Below, piece by piece: positions 23,579-36,789 of a stretch of DNA of 64,000 nucleotides. Each line of letters begins with the position of its first letter. Position 1 is the first letter of the stretch. The position numbers and the translations under genes are program-made. The DNA is from Calliopum simillimum. Lineage: Eukaryota > Arthropoda > Insecta > Diptera > Lauxaniidae. Location of the stretch: the NCBI GenBank assembly GCA_951812925.1, contig OX638370.1:110932897-110996896 (forward strand), read 5' to 3'. Under the pieces are notes generated by a model that was not told where the DNA came from, made no database searches, and saw only the letters and a list, made by a program, of their open reading frames with translations.

Positions 23579-24784
23579 TATTTTTGTGAGCGGTACCACG
23601 CCCTTCAACGAGTTTTTCCAATATAACGGCATACCACATATTAATCCTTGTTTGCAGAGGTTAAATCTCCTAAACTTCCATCAAAATTGTTGGAGTCGTT
23701 TTCGAGTAATATTAAATCAAAAATTTCAAGAGTTAAGAACGTGGGCGTAGCACTTCTTTGATCCCGCCTATTTTTTGTCCAATAGAAGCCATTGATAGTC
23801 AGCAGCTGTGTACTAAATTTCATTAAAATACCTTTAATGGTTTGGAATTTGTGACTAGATCAAATTTAAAATTTGGGGCGGTGCCACGCCCCCTAGTGGG
23901 CAACTATAAAGTGAAAACCTTGTTTATTCTTCATTCTATGCTAAAGTGGATCTTTTCCAAAGTCTTATTAAAATCGCTGCATCCGTTCTCGAAAAAAGTT
24001 TTAGCACATATATATTTACATATTTATATACATACATACAATTTTAGCTGGTATAAAAAGAGTAGATGTTATTGAAAATATTTTGAGTTATAAAATATGT
24101 TTCTCTTAAATTGTTATTTATTTTATATAAAATGGTTTAAAATACTTTCATATGAACTTCTATATAAATTTTATACAAAAAAAGTATAAAAGATTTTTTT
24201 ATAGTGATGCTATAAAATTTAAACCAAAATAGTTTAAATCAGTGTTGCCAAAATATGGGGAATTCCTCGAAATCGGAGGAATTCAGAATCCGCTTGAGGA
24301 ATCTTTATTTGAGGAATTGTCTTTACACACGTATAGTACTTGATATTAACCATTTATTATTGGCTTTCTTTTTTACTACAATATAATAAGTGTGGGTTAG
24401 AAAAGATTTAAAGATTTTCGGCAATATTTTTCAATAGGAATCCACTAAATTCCTTTATCTGTTTTGACGCGGTGGCTTTCTATTAAAAATGTTTATGAAA
24501 CTTTGAAATCAAACTTGCCCTTTTGAGGGTCCGTCTATAGACTAAGATTGATTTTTAAATATGTTGGAAACACATTCTAAGCTTGAAGCTTGCTTAAGAA
24601 GCGGTTTGAATTTATTGATATTAACCTGCAATACTTGAATGGAGGGAACACGCATTGTTAGATCACAAAATTTCTTCCAGAGTGCAGTTGAAATAAGATT
24701 TTTTAAGAAAAACACATTGTGGAATCACCAAAATGTCCTAATTTAAAGACAGTTGTATGATTATAATTAAACTGTTTTTTTTTA

Positions 24785-25743
24785 TGTCGTTTTCCATTGG
24801 GCAAAAAAGAGCAATTTTTTTTTGATCTAGATTAAAATCTATTACAAAATTTTCTGATCTCAGATCATTTTTTTCAAATCTAAATTTTTTTTAGATTTCA
24901 TTTGCTCGCACTCATGCTATTACAATCATGTAGGGCAAGTGTCAAAGTGGCAGCATCATTAATTAAAAAATCAGGCCTATCATTGAATTCATCGTAGATA
25001 CGAACTTCGTGAGATCTACGAAAATGCTATTATTGATTTCAAAAAATTACGAACGTAACTTCGTAATTCGTGGAGTTTGAAGTATTTCTTGAATAAAATT
25101 ATGATATTTCTTCGGTAGTCATATCTAGTTGTCGAAAACTAAAAAACAATTTGAGTTTCGGATGGAGTAAGTGATCCTAATCTACGAATTTTGAATTCAC
25201 GTCGTAGCAATTCGGATTCAATGATAGCACTTTCGTAGATTTCACGAAATTCGTATCTACGATGGATTCAGTGATAGGCCTGAATATTTATTGTTTTTGA
25301 AAAAGTCAACCAAACTCATTTAAAGTTCAATACAAAAAACATTTGTTATCAAATATAGATAAATTTGTATTTGGAAATTTGACTCAAGCTGTACATATGG
25401 TAGAAGCCAATCTTTGAAATTCGGAGCGGGCTGCGAATGGCACTCAAAAACAATTCGCCAAAAAACAACTACATATGATGCAGACAAAAATCTTGTTGAA
25501 CAGCTGGCATTCATTTAATTTCGACTTTCAATTTCCAATTGGATGTTTTTAAAAATTCAAACTTCACATAATTTGACGATACAATACGCAAATACAACCT
25601 TATTTGTTACTTCAAATGCCAAAACATTTGTACCCGTTATCCGCCCCAGTAAAAACAAAATACTTGCTGTTTTCGTGTTCCATTCAACAAAAAAAAAAAT
25701 TTGATCTGAGAGCAAAATCTAGATTTCCCAATGGAAAACGACA
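24785..25743. mobile_element. PIF/Harbinger-like element nested inside the hAT element
   Basis: A 17-base terminal inverted repeat, TGTCGTTTTCCATTGGG, at both ends, flanked by TTA on each side (24782-24784 and 25744-25746). The TTA duplication is typical of PIF/Harbinger (known). Inner GATCTGAGA-like boxes mirror each other. No transposase. It contains the smaller element at 24972-25282. Confidence 0.8.
24972..25282. mobile_element. Innermost MITE of the nested set
   Basis: 311 bases with about 59-base inverted repeats starting CAGGCCTATCA and containing ATCGTAGATACGAA. AAT flanks both sides, possibly a 3-base duplication. No coding capacity; superfamily not assigned. Confidence 0.8.
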
Positions 25744-26269
25744 TTAATAACATTCATGAAATTTTATAACAAATTTTATGACTTTTCCCATCAGATTAAA
25801 GTTTAAATTCTATTTTTTGGAATTCTTTAAAATTGGACGCATCATATTTCGCCGTCTTTTTTCAGATTTGAGGAATTTCACTTAAAATTGAGGATTTCTT
25901 CTCGATTTTTGAGGATTTTGAAAGATTTTTATTGGCAACACTGGTTTAAATACATTTTTTACTAACAAGCATAAACGGGTTGTATACTAAATTGAGGCAT
26001 AGTTTTTATACCAAGTTTGGTGTGGATCTGTATTGATTCCAATTTGGTTTGAATTTTAAACCTAAACTTTTTGATGTGTGGGTTTTAAGTGGTTTATCTA
26101 TTTCTTATTCACAGATCATAATTTTTGTTGAATGGAACATAAAAACTAATGAAATTTGTAGTTTTGCTAAGGTAGATGCCGAGATGAAACTATAGAACTG
26201 AAAAATTTTGCGCAGATTAAAAGATTTTGCTCTTTTTTTCCCGATATAACGAGTAAATATATTAAGGCG

Positions 26270-26394
26270 ATTCTTGAAAACGTGTAAAAGCCTTGAAAAC
26301 CTCGTAAACTCGTAAAACTGTCAAATTTTGTATTGATTTTGACAACTTTTACGAGTTTACGAAGCTTTCGAGGCTTTCACACGTTTTCAGGAAT
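26270..26394. repeat. Small palindromic MITE
   Basis: Arms at 26270-26325 and 26337-26394 are near-perfect inverted copies (GAAAACGTGTAAAAGCC mirrored by GGCTTTCACACGTTTTC) around a tiny loop. No ORF. Confidence 0.75.
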
Positions 26395-26399
26395 AGATT

Positions 26400-28384
26400 T
26401 TGATCTACTTAGATCAAAATGAGATTAATCATTTTTGTACCATTGCACAACATTTTTAGAAAAAATTTTAATTTCACAAATTTTTAGTTAATTATGGAAA
26501 ATTTTGTTGCAAATTCTCGTATTAATTAGTGACAACTTTATAAGAATGAATTCAAATAATGTCTATACTAAAATTAATTTATGTAAATTTTGTTGTTCTT
26601 AGCAACCAAACGTGATTTACGAGTTGAATACACTTAAAAACTTAATGTTGCGTAGAAATTAATTAAGGATTAACATATTCATACAATTTACATAAAATTT
26701 GCAAAAGAAAACAAAAGAAAAAATAAAAAAAAAACAATAAAAAAATAAAAAGAAGTATTCCAAAAAACCACAAAATTTATAATATTCGAATAAATTTAAT
26801 ATTATACAAAAACAAATTTGTAAACATAGAATTAAATATACAATTTATATTAAATGTTGAAAAACAAAAAAAAAAAAAAAATAAAACCCAAGCTTCTAAA
26901 AGCATAAGCTATAACTAGTAAACAAAAGACTTAAGCGAGCAACTCGAACCAACTATGTCTACGCGTGCAATAAAAAATATTACCAAATTTTACTTGACAA
27001 TGAATTTCTAGCAATAGTGATGTTAAAGAAGAAGATAAAACATACATACACATTACATTGGTAATGATGATAAAACAACACCTGCAGAAGCAGCAACCAA
27101 AGTGCATAAAATAATTAAATGTCAACGACAATGATTTAATGTCTTTAGCGAAGCATAAAAATGAAATGACATTAGATGTTATCCTAATTTGCACAAGGTC
27201 AACGCCAATGTAAAGAGTCAACTAACTTATAATGTGGTTTTGGTTGCTAGCAAAGCTGGTGAAATTTTTGTGAAACCGATTGTTTATTAAATGGTTTTTT
27301 CAACTTTTTTTTTTTAAAAACGTTTAACAGCAAAAACTTGAAACAAACACGCAACAATGTAAGAGGTAACAACAACAAAAATTCGTGTAAGACAACAAAT
27401 CGCTCTATGCTACCGATGAGCAGAATAAATTACAGTTCATTTAGCAACAAAAAAAGTTAAAAAAAAAAAAAAATTGGCGGGAAAAATTAGTAGGCGTTTA
27501 ACAATAAATTTTAACCGCAACATGTACATTTATATTTCATTTAACCTTTTGCTAAACATTGACATTAAGTAATTTCAGTTTGTTGTTTTTTTGGGGACTT
27601 CTGTTATTTATTACTAAAAATTACATTTAATTGTTTGTTGCTTTTGCACTTGAGAGATTTCTGTTTCGAGGCTTGGATTTTATTTGAAAGAAGATCGTTT
27701 GGAATTAAGCCAGATGTTAATAATGAAATAAACTCTCTGTCTACTGAATGTAACTGAATTTGTATCAAGGTGATATTCCAGATAATTCATCTCATCATTT
27801 GCACATTCCCACAATTGGTTTCCATTCACGGTTGTTATAGCCAATTTTCAGAGTTTAATAAATTCTACCTACGAATTTGAACTTGGATTTCTTGCTATCA
27901 CATCAGGACTCTAAGAATTCCTTGCTACAATGCGCAGAAATCGCTGTTTCGAGGCATGTTAGAAGCTACTTAAAAAATTACGAAAATAAATTATAGCACT
28001 AACTAGATTTAGTCATTTTTCTTCTTTAATATAACCAAATTATACATCAAAGCAAAAGTTCCCCAAAAATCTTAATATATGCTAAGCCAATTTTTTAATT
28101 AAAAATTATTATTGGTCAATCACCTCGATCATAAGGTTTAACCGAAATGTGTGATACACACAAGTTACATAACAGGATAATGTAATAATTTAGCTTTTGT
28201 CTGCACAATCCTCTTCAAATCATATCGATATCTTTTATGTTCTCCCAAATATCGTAAGCTCAAAAAACCGAAATGACGAAAAATCGTTTTTTTTTCCAAA
28301 TTTTAATGTAGTGGAGAATTTTTACATACAGATATAAGAAATGTCAATTTGACTTCTTCGTTGTTAAGTTTAGCTTGGCGTCTC
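26400..28384. other. Very AT-rich gene-poor stretch
   Basis: A- and T-tracts (26700-26885, 27300-27475) and short unrelated frames. One copy of the 25-base motif at 26922-26946. No gene, RNA or full transposon recognised. Confidence 0.45.
26922..26946 (+). repeat. 25-base dispersed motif, copy 2
   Basis: ACAAAAGACTTAAG followed directly by CGAGCAACTCG. Flanks share nothing with the other copies. Confidence 0.6.
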
Positions 28385-29405
28385 GGTTCCCTTGTGCCGC
28401 GTTTGGATTGAAATGGATTAAATTTTAACAATCCATTCTGATCCAGTATTTGGTACCAGATTTCTCGGATAGATTTGGATTAAAAATCGAATCAATCCAT
28501 TCAAATTCAGAGAATATAGATTGTTACGAAGGATTGAAATGGACGAAAAAAGACGCAATCTATTTGTCTATCTCAATCCATATTCTGATACAGAATTGGG
28601 TACCAGATTTCTCAGATAGATTTGGATTCAGAATCGGATCAAAGCATTTTAATCCAGGGAATATGGATTGTTGCGAAAGATTGAAATGGTTTCAAATAGA
28701 CGTAGTCTATCAATCTTTTTGGATCCAGATTTTGATCGAGAATTGTGTACCACTCAATATTGATTTGGAAATTTTATGTACGTCGACATTTTTCCAAAAG
28801 CACGAACTACTTCAATTAATATCATCTCTAAAAAGTGCGGCAAGCGCAGACCATGTGCTATGAAAAAATGCGATGAATGCCACGTGAAATATTGCAGGAG
28901 CCAATCGCACGAGGAATCAAAGTCTCACTACAATCCATTTGAATCCTTTTCAGTCCAAGTAAGCACTTGGAAAAAAGCGCGATCAACATCAATCCAGTTA
29001 AGTCCATTTTTAACCCAACAAGATACTCCATGATTTCCAGCAATAACTGGACTTTGCTGATTTGTGATCATCGAGGAGCTAATATTTGGGCCTGAACAAT
29101 ATCGTGGGTTCCTCGCATTGTGGTATGAACTTGGAAAAATGTAAATCCAGTCCAATCCATTTTAATCCAACTGCAGTTATTTAAGTTTATGTAAACCTTT
29201 TTTGTTACTGCACTTTATAAACATCAAGTAAATGCCATTTTTAAAGTGAAAAAATTGAGTTAGAATTAGAGTGAAATAGATTAAAATGGATTAGTATTCA
29301 ATCCAGAAGTTTCGTGGTCTGGATAGTATGAATCCAAATATAATCGAATGGACACTTTCTTTATCCATATTAATCCATTAGAATCTAGACGCGACGTAAG
29401 GGTTG
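28385..29405. repeat. Inverted-terminus repeat element with internal tandem duplication
   Basis: The left end (CCCTTGTGCCGCGTTTGGATT) is mirrored, diverged, near 29380-29405. Inside, a 147-base unit starting GGTACCAGATTTCTC is repeated twice (about 28450 and 28597), and many TGGATT(A/G)AAATGGA boxes occur in both directions. The 137-codon frame at 28450-28863 is a by-product of this duplication. Confidence 0.55.
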
Positions 29406-29579
29406 GTCCTTATGAAAAACTATTAAATTATTCAGTAAATGGAATATAATTTCAAAGGTTAATTATAACTAGAGTTCGACTGTCGGCCGAAATTCGACCT
29501 ATTCAATTTGACTTTAAAGAGACTATGGAATAATAATTACACAGTGCTACAGTGATTTTACACTTTGCATGAGACTGAG

Positions 29580-30548
29580 CAGACATTGTAGGTCTGGTCG
29601 AGTACTAAACATGCCTATGCTTAAAAATTGTAATATACCCTCAAAATCTTAAGTTGCCCTTAATAAACTGTTTTTGGGTGACTTTGTGCGTTTAAAAATT
29701 TGTAGCTCAGTTATTTCTTAATGGATTTTGCATTTTTTCAATGATTTGGAAAGAAAAATTTATGGCCATTTTCAAAATGAATATTATAGTTTAAGATCAA
29801 TGGAAATATTCGGAGAATTTTTAGAGGAAAGTTAAAAAGAAAAAACTTTCTGTGTTTTGCAGTTTGTCGTCTTTTCTAAGCAATACTTTGAAAAGTATGG
29901 CATTTAAATTTTAATTTATTCATAAAGAACATGCAATTTTCTATAAAACAATTGGTTAAGATGACTTAAAAAATATTGTGCACAAAATTTTACTAAGGAT
30001 CACTAAAGCTCGTTTCGTTAAGTCAGTCCTCTTAAACGGGAAAGATTAGGCAAGCATTTTTTATTGGTTAAAAACTATTGTATATTGTGCGTATAATTTC
30101 GAATAAAGTAAGATTTTATAAAAAATCGTAACACCTTCATTTTTCAACCAATTTTAATTAGTATTTTTTAGTTTTATTAAGAATTGTATGTTCTTTATGG
30201 ATAAATGAAAATATATATGCCTAACGTTTCAAAATGTTGCTTAAAAAAGGCGTTAAGCTGTAAAAAACGAAAAAAATTTTTCCGTATTCTCACATACCTC
30301 TAAAAAGTTTCCACATATTTCTACTATTGGACAAAAGCTATAGTATATATTTTTAAAATGACAATAAATTCTTCATTACAAATTATTGAAAAAATTAAAA
30401 ATTGATTAAGAAATAACTGAGCCACAAATTTTTAAGCACACAAAGTCACCCAAAAACAGTTTTTTATGGATAACATAAGTTTTTGAGGGTGTTTTGCAAT
30501 TTTTAAGCATATGCAAATTATATATTTTACTAGACCTACAATATCTAC
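29580..30548. repeat. Foldback element, about 0.97 kb
   Basis: Diverged inverted arms of about 450 bases. Outer ends carry GACATTGTAGGTCT and its mirror AGACCTACAATATC; the next layer has CTGTTTTTGGGTGACTTTGT mirrored near 30445-30465. A truncated relative lies at 54480-54625. No coding capacity. Confidence 0.7.
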
Positions 30549-31775
30549 TAGGTCTTTTTTAAAATGTGTATGAAATTTTTGGGATTTTGTAGAACTGTGT
30601 TATCGATGTGAAATTATTCTCTTCTAATTTGCAATAAAGGAAATGAACCAACTTTTGTAGCTCGTGTTAGATCTAAGGTTTTTGATTTGACCTTAATCAC
30701 AAAATCTGATGAGTTAACAATGGATAATTGGCTCGTTTTGGATTCTGGTTGAAACTTAAAAAATCATTCTAAGGTTAAAAAGCTTAAAAATGGCATTTGG
30801 AGCAAAAGAGAATTCAGCTGACGATATGATGGATTATGTTTAGTTTGTCCACACAGAAATCTTCTCCTATACTATCACGCTGTGAAAATTTCTTCAAAAT
30901 CAGTTGAATAGCTTCCGAGTTAATACACGACAAACAGACACATATTCATTGATAATATTCGAATATGAGATATTTCACATTTTTATTGATAAGTTTGCAC
31001 TGCGAATTTATTAATTTGCATAATTTGCATCATCACTTGTAACATATTGCAAAGCAAATCATTGAAAAATAAACACGCGCAGGAAGTTCGTTGCTTCAGT
31101 CTTTTGTTTTTTTATTCATGAATCAAATCAAATGCTACGCATACGCAATTTACAACAAAGACAAAAAGAGAACTTGATTGAAATTATGTCAAGCATAATC
31201 AAGTCAAAATGAATCAATTTTATATAATTCATATCCACTTTTTTTTCTCATTTTGCACGCGTTGTGCTGAGAGCGATAATTGAATTGAGATAGACTTTGG
31301 TTCAATATCTCTGTGTTACTACATTGTATGCTGAATGGCATAATTTGTGCTGCAAGAACTATTTTACCTCAATTGTATGGTGTGCTTGCAACAAGTTGCT
31401 GTTTTGTTTTTTCTCACAATTTCTTGAACATTTTATTGCCACATTTTTTATCTTTTTTACGTTAATTTGGCATAAACTTCAATTCACATGCACAAAGTGC
31501 AATCCCAGTTTTGCAACAATTTGTTGTTTTCTTCGCATAAGTGTGTGTGAACATTTGTAAATTGCATGCTACATGAAATCAAATCAATTTAGAAAAAAAA
31601 AAAATTGTTATAATAACTTTTATTTGGTTCGATTAGTTTTCATCGCTGCGTTTAGCGCTGGCAGAAAAAAAAAGTATTCTGTAATCGAAGTTACATGGGG
31701 CAAAGGTTGAAGTGTGGCCAATTTGTCTATAAACTATTCTTTTTAATTCACTTTGTTCTTACGCTGGTAGTATAT
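30549..31775. other. Gene-poor stretch
   Basis: AT-rich; a common-looking ACAGAAATCTTCTCC..ACACGACAAACAGACAC segment near 30850-30945 is probably part of a dispersed repeat. One 25-base motif copy at 31083-31107. Frames here have no coding character. Confidence 0.4.
31083..31107 (-). repeat. 25-base dispersed motif, copy 3
   Basis: Minus strand: ACAAAAGACTGAAG followed directly by CAACGAACTTC; the most diverged copy. Confidence 0.5.
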
Positions 31776-32921
31776 AGGGTGTAAATGATAAGGTTACAAA
31801 GCTTCCGGGAAATAACAAACGACCCTTAGACTAACAAAAAATTGCATCTGGGGGTTCGAAAATGTACTCCTGTGCAGTTAAGGAAAAAAACAAAAAGATT
31901 TTCTGACTTGTTTTACAAAAAAAAAATTTGGGGCACCCTAACGTTTTACAGAAAACTTTTTTATGAAAAACTTTTAGATAATTGCATGAGCTTTCTAAGA
32001 GTGTATTTGGTTTAAAGGGTTTAAAAGGATTTTGTAAAGTTCTAGACCTTTAAAATTGGCATATGTATGCATAAATTTTTTCCAATTTTTTGGGTTTGGC
32101 GGCTCTTTTAGTAAGAAAAAGGTCCTATTAACATACTCTTTTATAATTTTTTTTTTTTGGAATTCTCGTTAAATTTCCTTTGGTAGTGCATTTGTTGCAC
32201 TAATTTTTTGATTTGAGTTCAGAAAAATACTTTTATGTAATAACACATGCGTTTCTCGTATGCGTTGCGCTGCCATTTATTTAGCGGAGAATTCAAACGA
32301 ATTGTTCTTGAAAAGTAATTTTTTCTGACCTCAAATCAAATGAGTGGGATGATAAATGCACTACTAAATTAAATGAAAGTTAGCAAGGATTTCAAAAAAA
32401 TTATAAAAGGGTATATTAATAGGACCTTTTTCATACTAAAAGGGCCGCCAAAGCCAAAAAGTAGGAAAAAAATTGAAAATATCAACTTTAAAAGTCTAGA
32501 ACTTTGCAAAATCGTTTCAAACCTAAAAACCAAATACATTCTTACAAAGCCCATAAAATTAACTAAAAGTTCTCCATAAAGAAGTTTTCTGTAAAACGTC
32601 AGAGTTACCCATTTTTTTTTGTTTTTGTAAAACAAGTCAGAAAACCATTTGTTTTTTTCAGAACTTTGCAAAATCTTTTCAGACCCTTTAAACCAAATAC
32701 ATTCTTGGAAAGCTCATACAATTAGCTAAAGATTTTCCATAAAAAGTTGGCTCTAAAACGTTGGGGTGACCCAAGAAATTTTTTTTTGAAAATAAGTCAG
32801 AAAATCAGTTTTTTTCCTATAACTTCTTAGTGGTATATTTTAGACCCCTGTACAATTTTTTGTTAGCTTAGGACTTCTCTATCACATCCCAGATGTTTCG
32901 TTATCTTATCGTTTACACCCT
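31776..32921. repeat. Foldback element, about 1.15 kb, GGGTGTAAA ends
   Basis: Outer ends AGGGTGTAAATGATAAGGTTA and the mirrored TTATCTTATCGTTTACACCCT. Long diverged arms repeat ACCCTAACGTTTTACAGAAAA-like and AAAAGGTCCTATTAACATA-like segments in opposite directions around a centre near 32240. Frames at 32369-32671 and 32373-32579 are mirror artefacts. A partial relative is at 41840-42310. Confidence 0.75.
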
Positions 32922-34105
32922 GTGTATTGAAATAACGAGGTCAATAACTAAAGTTTGTAGACAACAATTGGGTATACTTAAGTTTTTTTATTTCAAACTA
33001 AGTAGTTACTGAAAATTCAACACCAAGTCACCATGCTTATGCGCCCGTTTCCAAGACATTAACAGTCGTCATATACTTTGAAGACACTTAGTGAAAGTAT
33101 TCTCAATTGACTTTTCGTGAATTTATTTCATTTTATTTATACATTGGCTAAAGTGTTGCAAATACCTTGTTACTAACTTAAATACTTGGCTTATTCAGGT
33201 GTTGCAACAACAAAAGCGTAATAGACAATGAAAGCATTTCTTTGGTATTGATATGGAAAAACAACAACAAAGCAACAACAACAGCAACAATAACAACAGC
33301 GATGGTATAGTTACTCTTTTTGGTTTTATTAAATACATTTGCAAAACCATTTGCGGTATCTTTTTTTTTTTTAAACCAATTGAATATTTTTGCCGATGTC
33401 TGTCTGTCTGTCTCTATTTTTGCCAAATGTGAATGACTTTGTTTCAACTTCACCAAAGTGACTTTCGTTGTTTCATTGTATTTTTCTGTGTTTTTTTTTT
33501 TTATATTTGCATATGTTGTAGTAACATGTCGGTATGTATCTACTCGTATATTGTTGTTATGTTTGTACAATTTTGTTTTGTTGTGTTTTGTGTCTTTATT
33601 TAATCAACGATATCACATGTCTATCGGCATTTTTTTGTCAGTTAAGACTATCTATTAATTAATAACTGTATTTTTGTAAGATTAAAATCTTGCTGTTAAA
33701 TAAATTGTACATATGTATTGGCAACACTTAACCTGTTAAGTCTTGGAATGAATATACTTGAACTTTGCTTCAGGCTCTTATAAGAGTTAATGTCTGGAGA
33801 TCAATCCTTGTTCGGTCGTTAGTCTAATAAATATATTTTATGTAAGTAAAATTTTATTAATTTAATTTTATTTATTTAAAGCTTCTTCAGTTGAATCGAT
33901 TCGTGTCATTTCATCTTAAAATTTTAAATTTAAAATATGCCAGATTAAAAAAATATTTACATATTATACCGTTCGACACTACATTGCACAAATAAAAAAA
34001 ACCAATATATTCTAAAAATATGGCTAAAAATAATTTATATGTGTCTTCCCGATTTTTTGGTTCAGGTCGAATTTTTTTCTTATCGGTCTTTGAAGTTTTC
34101 TATAC
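32922..34105. other. Gene-poor stretch with microsatellites
   Basis: CAA/ACAAC-rich tract at 33255-33300, T-tract at 33360-33373, GTCT repeats near 33398-33415. The frame at 33178-33570 follows these simple repeats and is not a supported gene. Confidence 0.4.
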
Positions 34106-35734
34106 ATGTGTTAAGTCGACACACTAAGTTTCACGATACTTCCTTCTGAGGTATATCACGTGTTCTGAAAACTTATGGAGGATGTTAAGGGGAATATTTT
34201 TATAGAAAACTTTAACCCTCTACATCCCACACAAATGGGTAATTTTTGATCATTTCTCAAAAAGGCACAAAAATTAATCCTTAAACAGGGGAATAATGGA
34301 TCAATGAGTACCACAGAAATATTTGCTATAAAACTTGACTAATAGTTACCGAACACTAAAAAGTCGAAAATTTACGGCAAAGCCCAAAAAATCGTCTATA
34401 TCAATAAAGACCTCACACATTTCATGTTAATTAAATTTTTTTGAAGGTATTATTCTTAAGTTTTAAGCATTTCTTGACTGCGGTGACCACTAATGAAATT
34501 TTTCGTAAAATATTTTGTGTAATATTTTAACCCATTATAACCCGATTTTTGGGAGAAGAGTTCAAACACACCCACAAAAATAGGATACAATAGGTTAATG
34601 TGCTTAAAAAACTGTTTCTTATGTGATTTTGTTACGATCTTGGGACAACAATTTTTATCCAAAACGTGGTTTTAAAGTTTTACAGTGGGGTGAAATTACG
34701 AAAATTCGATTCTTTTGCCTAGTTTAGCTTAAAAAACAATATATGAGCCGTTCAAAATGGCAATGGTGCAACTCCAAAACGAGGCAAAAGTACTGTCATA
34801 ATATTAAATGGCTGATATTTTGTTAGGGATAAATAAAATTGTATTCTATTTTCACGAAAAGTTTACTTGATGATATGAAATTGTTGAAATTAAGTAGAAA
34901 AAATTATATCGACCAAATAACCCATCATTATGGCACATAATTTATATAACATTACTTTTGGAGTTGCACCATTGTCATTTTGAACGTTTCATATGTCTAA
35001 TGTTAAGTAAAGGATATAATTTTTTTTCTATACCTTGACTCATGGTGAAAAATTTGAGATGCCGTTTGATTCACTCCAAGTAATTAAATTAAAACCAAGT
35101 CATTTTATTAAAAACCTCGGCTTGATGTGGTTTTTATTGAATTGCGATCTCAAAAATACCCGAAATGAAGCGTGTGATATCTCAAATTTTTCATCTGGAG
35201 TCAAGGTATGAAAAAACATGGTATCTGATACTTAACCTTAGAAATATATTGTTTTTTTTTTAGCTAAAATACTCACAAGAAACGTATTTTCGAATTTCAT
35301 CCCAATGCAAAACTTTAAGGCTACGTTTTGGATAAAAATTGTTGTAACAAAATCAAATAAGGAACTGTTTTTTAAGCACATTGACCTATTATATCATGTT
35401 TTTGTGGGTCTGTTTGACCCCTTTTCCCAAAAAAAAAGCAGGTTATAATGGGTTAAATTATTACACAAATTATTCTACGAAAAATTTCGACTTTTTCGCA
35501 TTCGGTAGCTATTCGGTAGAAATTTTATAGCAAATATTTCTGTGGTACACATTGATCCATGGGTAATTTTTATGCCTTTTTGAGAAATGGTCAAAAATGA
35601 CCCATGTGTGGTGGATATGGAGTGTAAAAGTTTTCTACAAAAATATTCCCCTTAATATTATCCATAAGTTTTCAGTACACGTAATATACCTCAGATGTAA
35701 GGATCGTAAAATTTAGTGTGTCGACTCAACACAT
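34106..35734. repeat. Compound foldback element, about 1.63 kb
   Basis: The outer ends mirror each other (GTGTTAAGTCGACACACTAA against TTAGTGTGTCGACTCAACAC). Arms of roughly 550 bases include AACCCATTATAACCCGATTTT and TTTTTATCCAAAACGTGGT segments and their inverses. Inside are two further hairpins: the repeat at 34743-34993 and one around 35005-35245 (AAAAATTTGAGAT mirrored by ATCTCAAATTTTT). The mixture of palindromes suggests stepwise insertion of hairpin elements into one another. Confidence 0.75.
34743..34993. repeat. Inner foldback repeat with conserved core
   Basis: Arms ATGAGCCGTTCAAAATGGCA at 34743 and the mirrored copy ending near 34993. The core (GATATTTTGTTAGGGATAAA to ATTATGGCACATAATTTATA) is shared with 23385-23578 and 57960-58210, although the arms differ. 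Confidence 0.7.
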
Positions 35735-36789
35735 CTACTTTGTATGTATACCAAAGTAATATATTTTAAGTACATAATATTAATTTTATAAACAGCAACG
35801 CGCAAAAGTGTCAAATAAATTGCACACAGTTAACGCTGATAAAGTGTCACGCATTATGCAACCGAGAAAAAGGTGTCGAGTTGTGTGTGTCGCATGTTGC
35901 ATTCAAAAGTTGATGTGCGGGTAATTTTTTTATTTTTAACATGGGGACTACACTCACATTTGTGGCAGCAATACAATAACAAACTGTTGATAGTAACAAT
36001 TTTTGTTGCTATTGCTGTTGTTGTTGTTGGTGCAACAGGTTTCTGCATTGGTTTGACCAAATGAATTTTCTGCATAGTATTGTTGTTGTTGTTGTATTTA
36101 TATTACCACTACGATATCTTTGCGAAAAGTAACAAAAAAAAAAATCAACTTTCGTTGGTTTCGTTGGCTACAACCAACTTTTTGAAAATTGAGTGTACTG
36201 ATGTAGTATTTTTATATACCTATTACTTACCCCCCACCTAAAAACGGGAAATTTTAGAAAAAAATTGTTTATTTCATTTTGAAGAAAAAATAAAATTGTA
36301 AAAGAAAATAAAAAGAAGAAGCAACAAAAATAAACCAATTGCATGCAGGAAGAAAATTGTTTATTATTATTATTATTACTTTTATATTGAAACAAATTGT
36401 ATGTATAAATTTAATCTGAATTTTAGTTTAGTATTTTGTTTTAACACGCAATTGTTTAAATTTGTAAATATACTAAGAAATACTTTTGTAATAGATATAT
36501 AGTAGGTATATCTGCAAATTGAAACAAATTCGAAAATTACTATACATTCAATCAAAAAAACTTTAATCATTATCATAATATTATGTATTACAAATTGTTC
36601 CAATTGTAATGACCCAATTCGATAAAGTTGTGACCAGTTGCGATGTCATTTTCAGTACTTTTACTGTGCACTGTTGGATAACTACTAACCGTTCCGGAAT
36701 TTTCCCTCTTGTTCCGGATTCAAAAATATCCCGGATTTTCATGTTTATCCCGGAATTGTCCCGAATTCGAGATGGACGCATATTATTTT
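35735..36789. other. Gene-poor stretch with microsatellites
   Basis: GTT-type repeats at 36000-36030 and 36080-36095, ATT repeats near 36362-36380. Small frames only. No gene supported. Confidence 0.4.

Larger units (their letters stand above)
24240..25943. mobile_element. hAT-type element with 8-base target-site duplication
   Basis: Ends are CAGTGTTGCCA (24240-24250) and its inverse TGGCAACACTG (25933-25943). The flanks carry an identical 8-base duplication, GTTTAAAT, at 24232-24239 and 25944-25951. CAGTG-type ends plus an 8-base duplication are the hallmark of hAT elements (known). It has no transposase frame and carries two younger insertions. GAGGAAT-rich subterminal sequence lies at both ends. 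Confidence 0.85.

Noticed and set aside
28450..28863. 137-codon frame with an internally repeated protein sequence
   Set aside because: The repeat is a DNA-level 147-base duplication within a noncoding element.
33178..33570. 130-codon minus-strand frame with hydrophobic segment
   Set aside because: Built over CAA/GTT and T-rich simple repeats; composition explains it.
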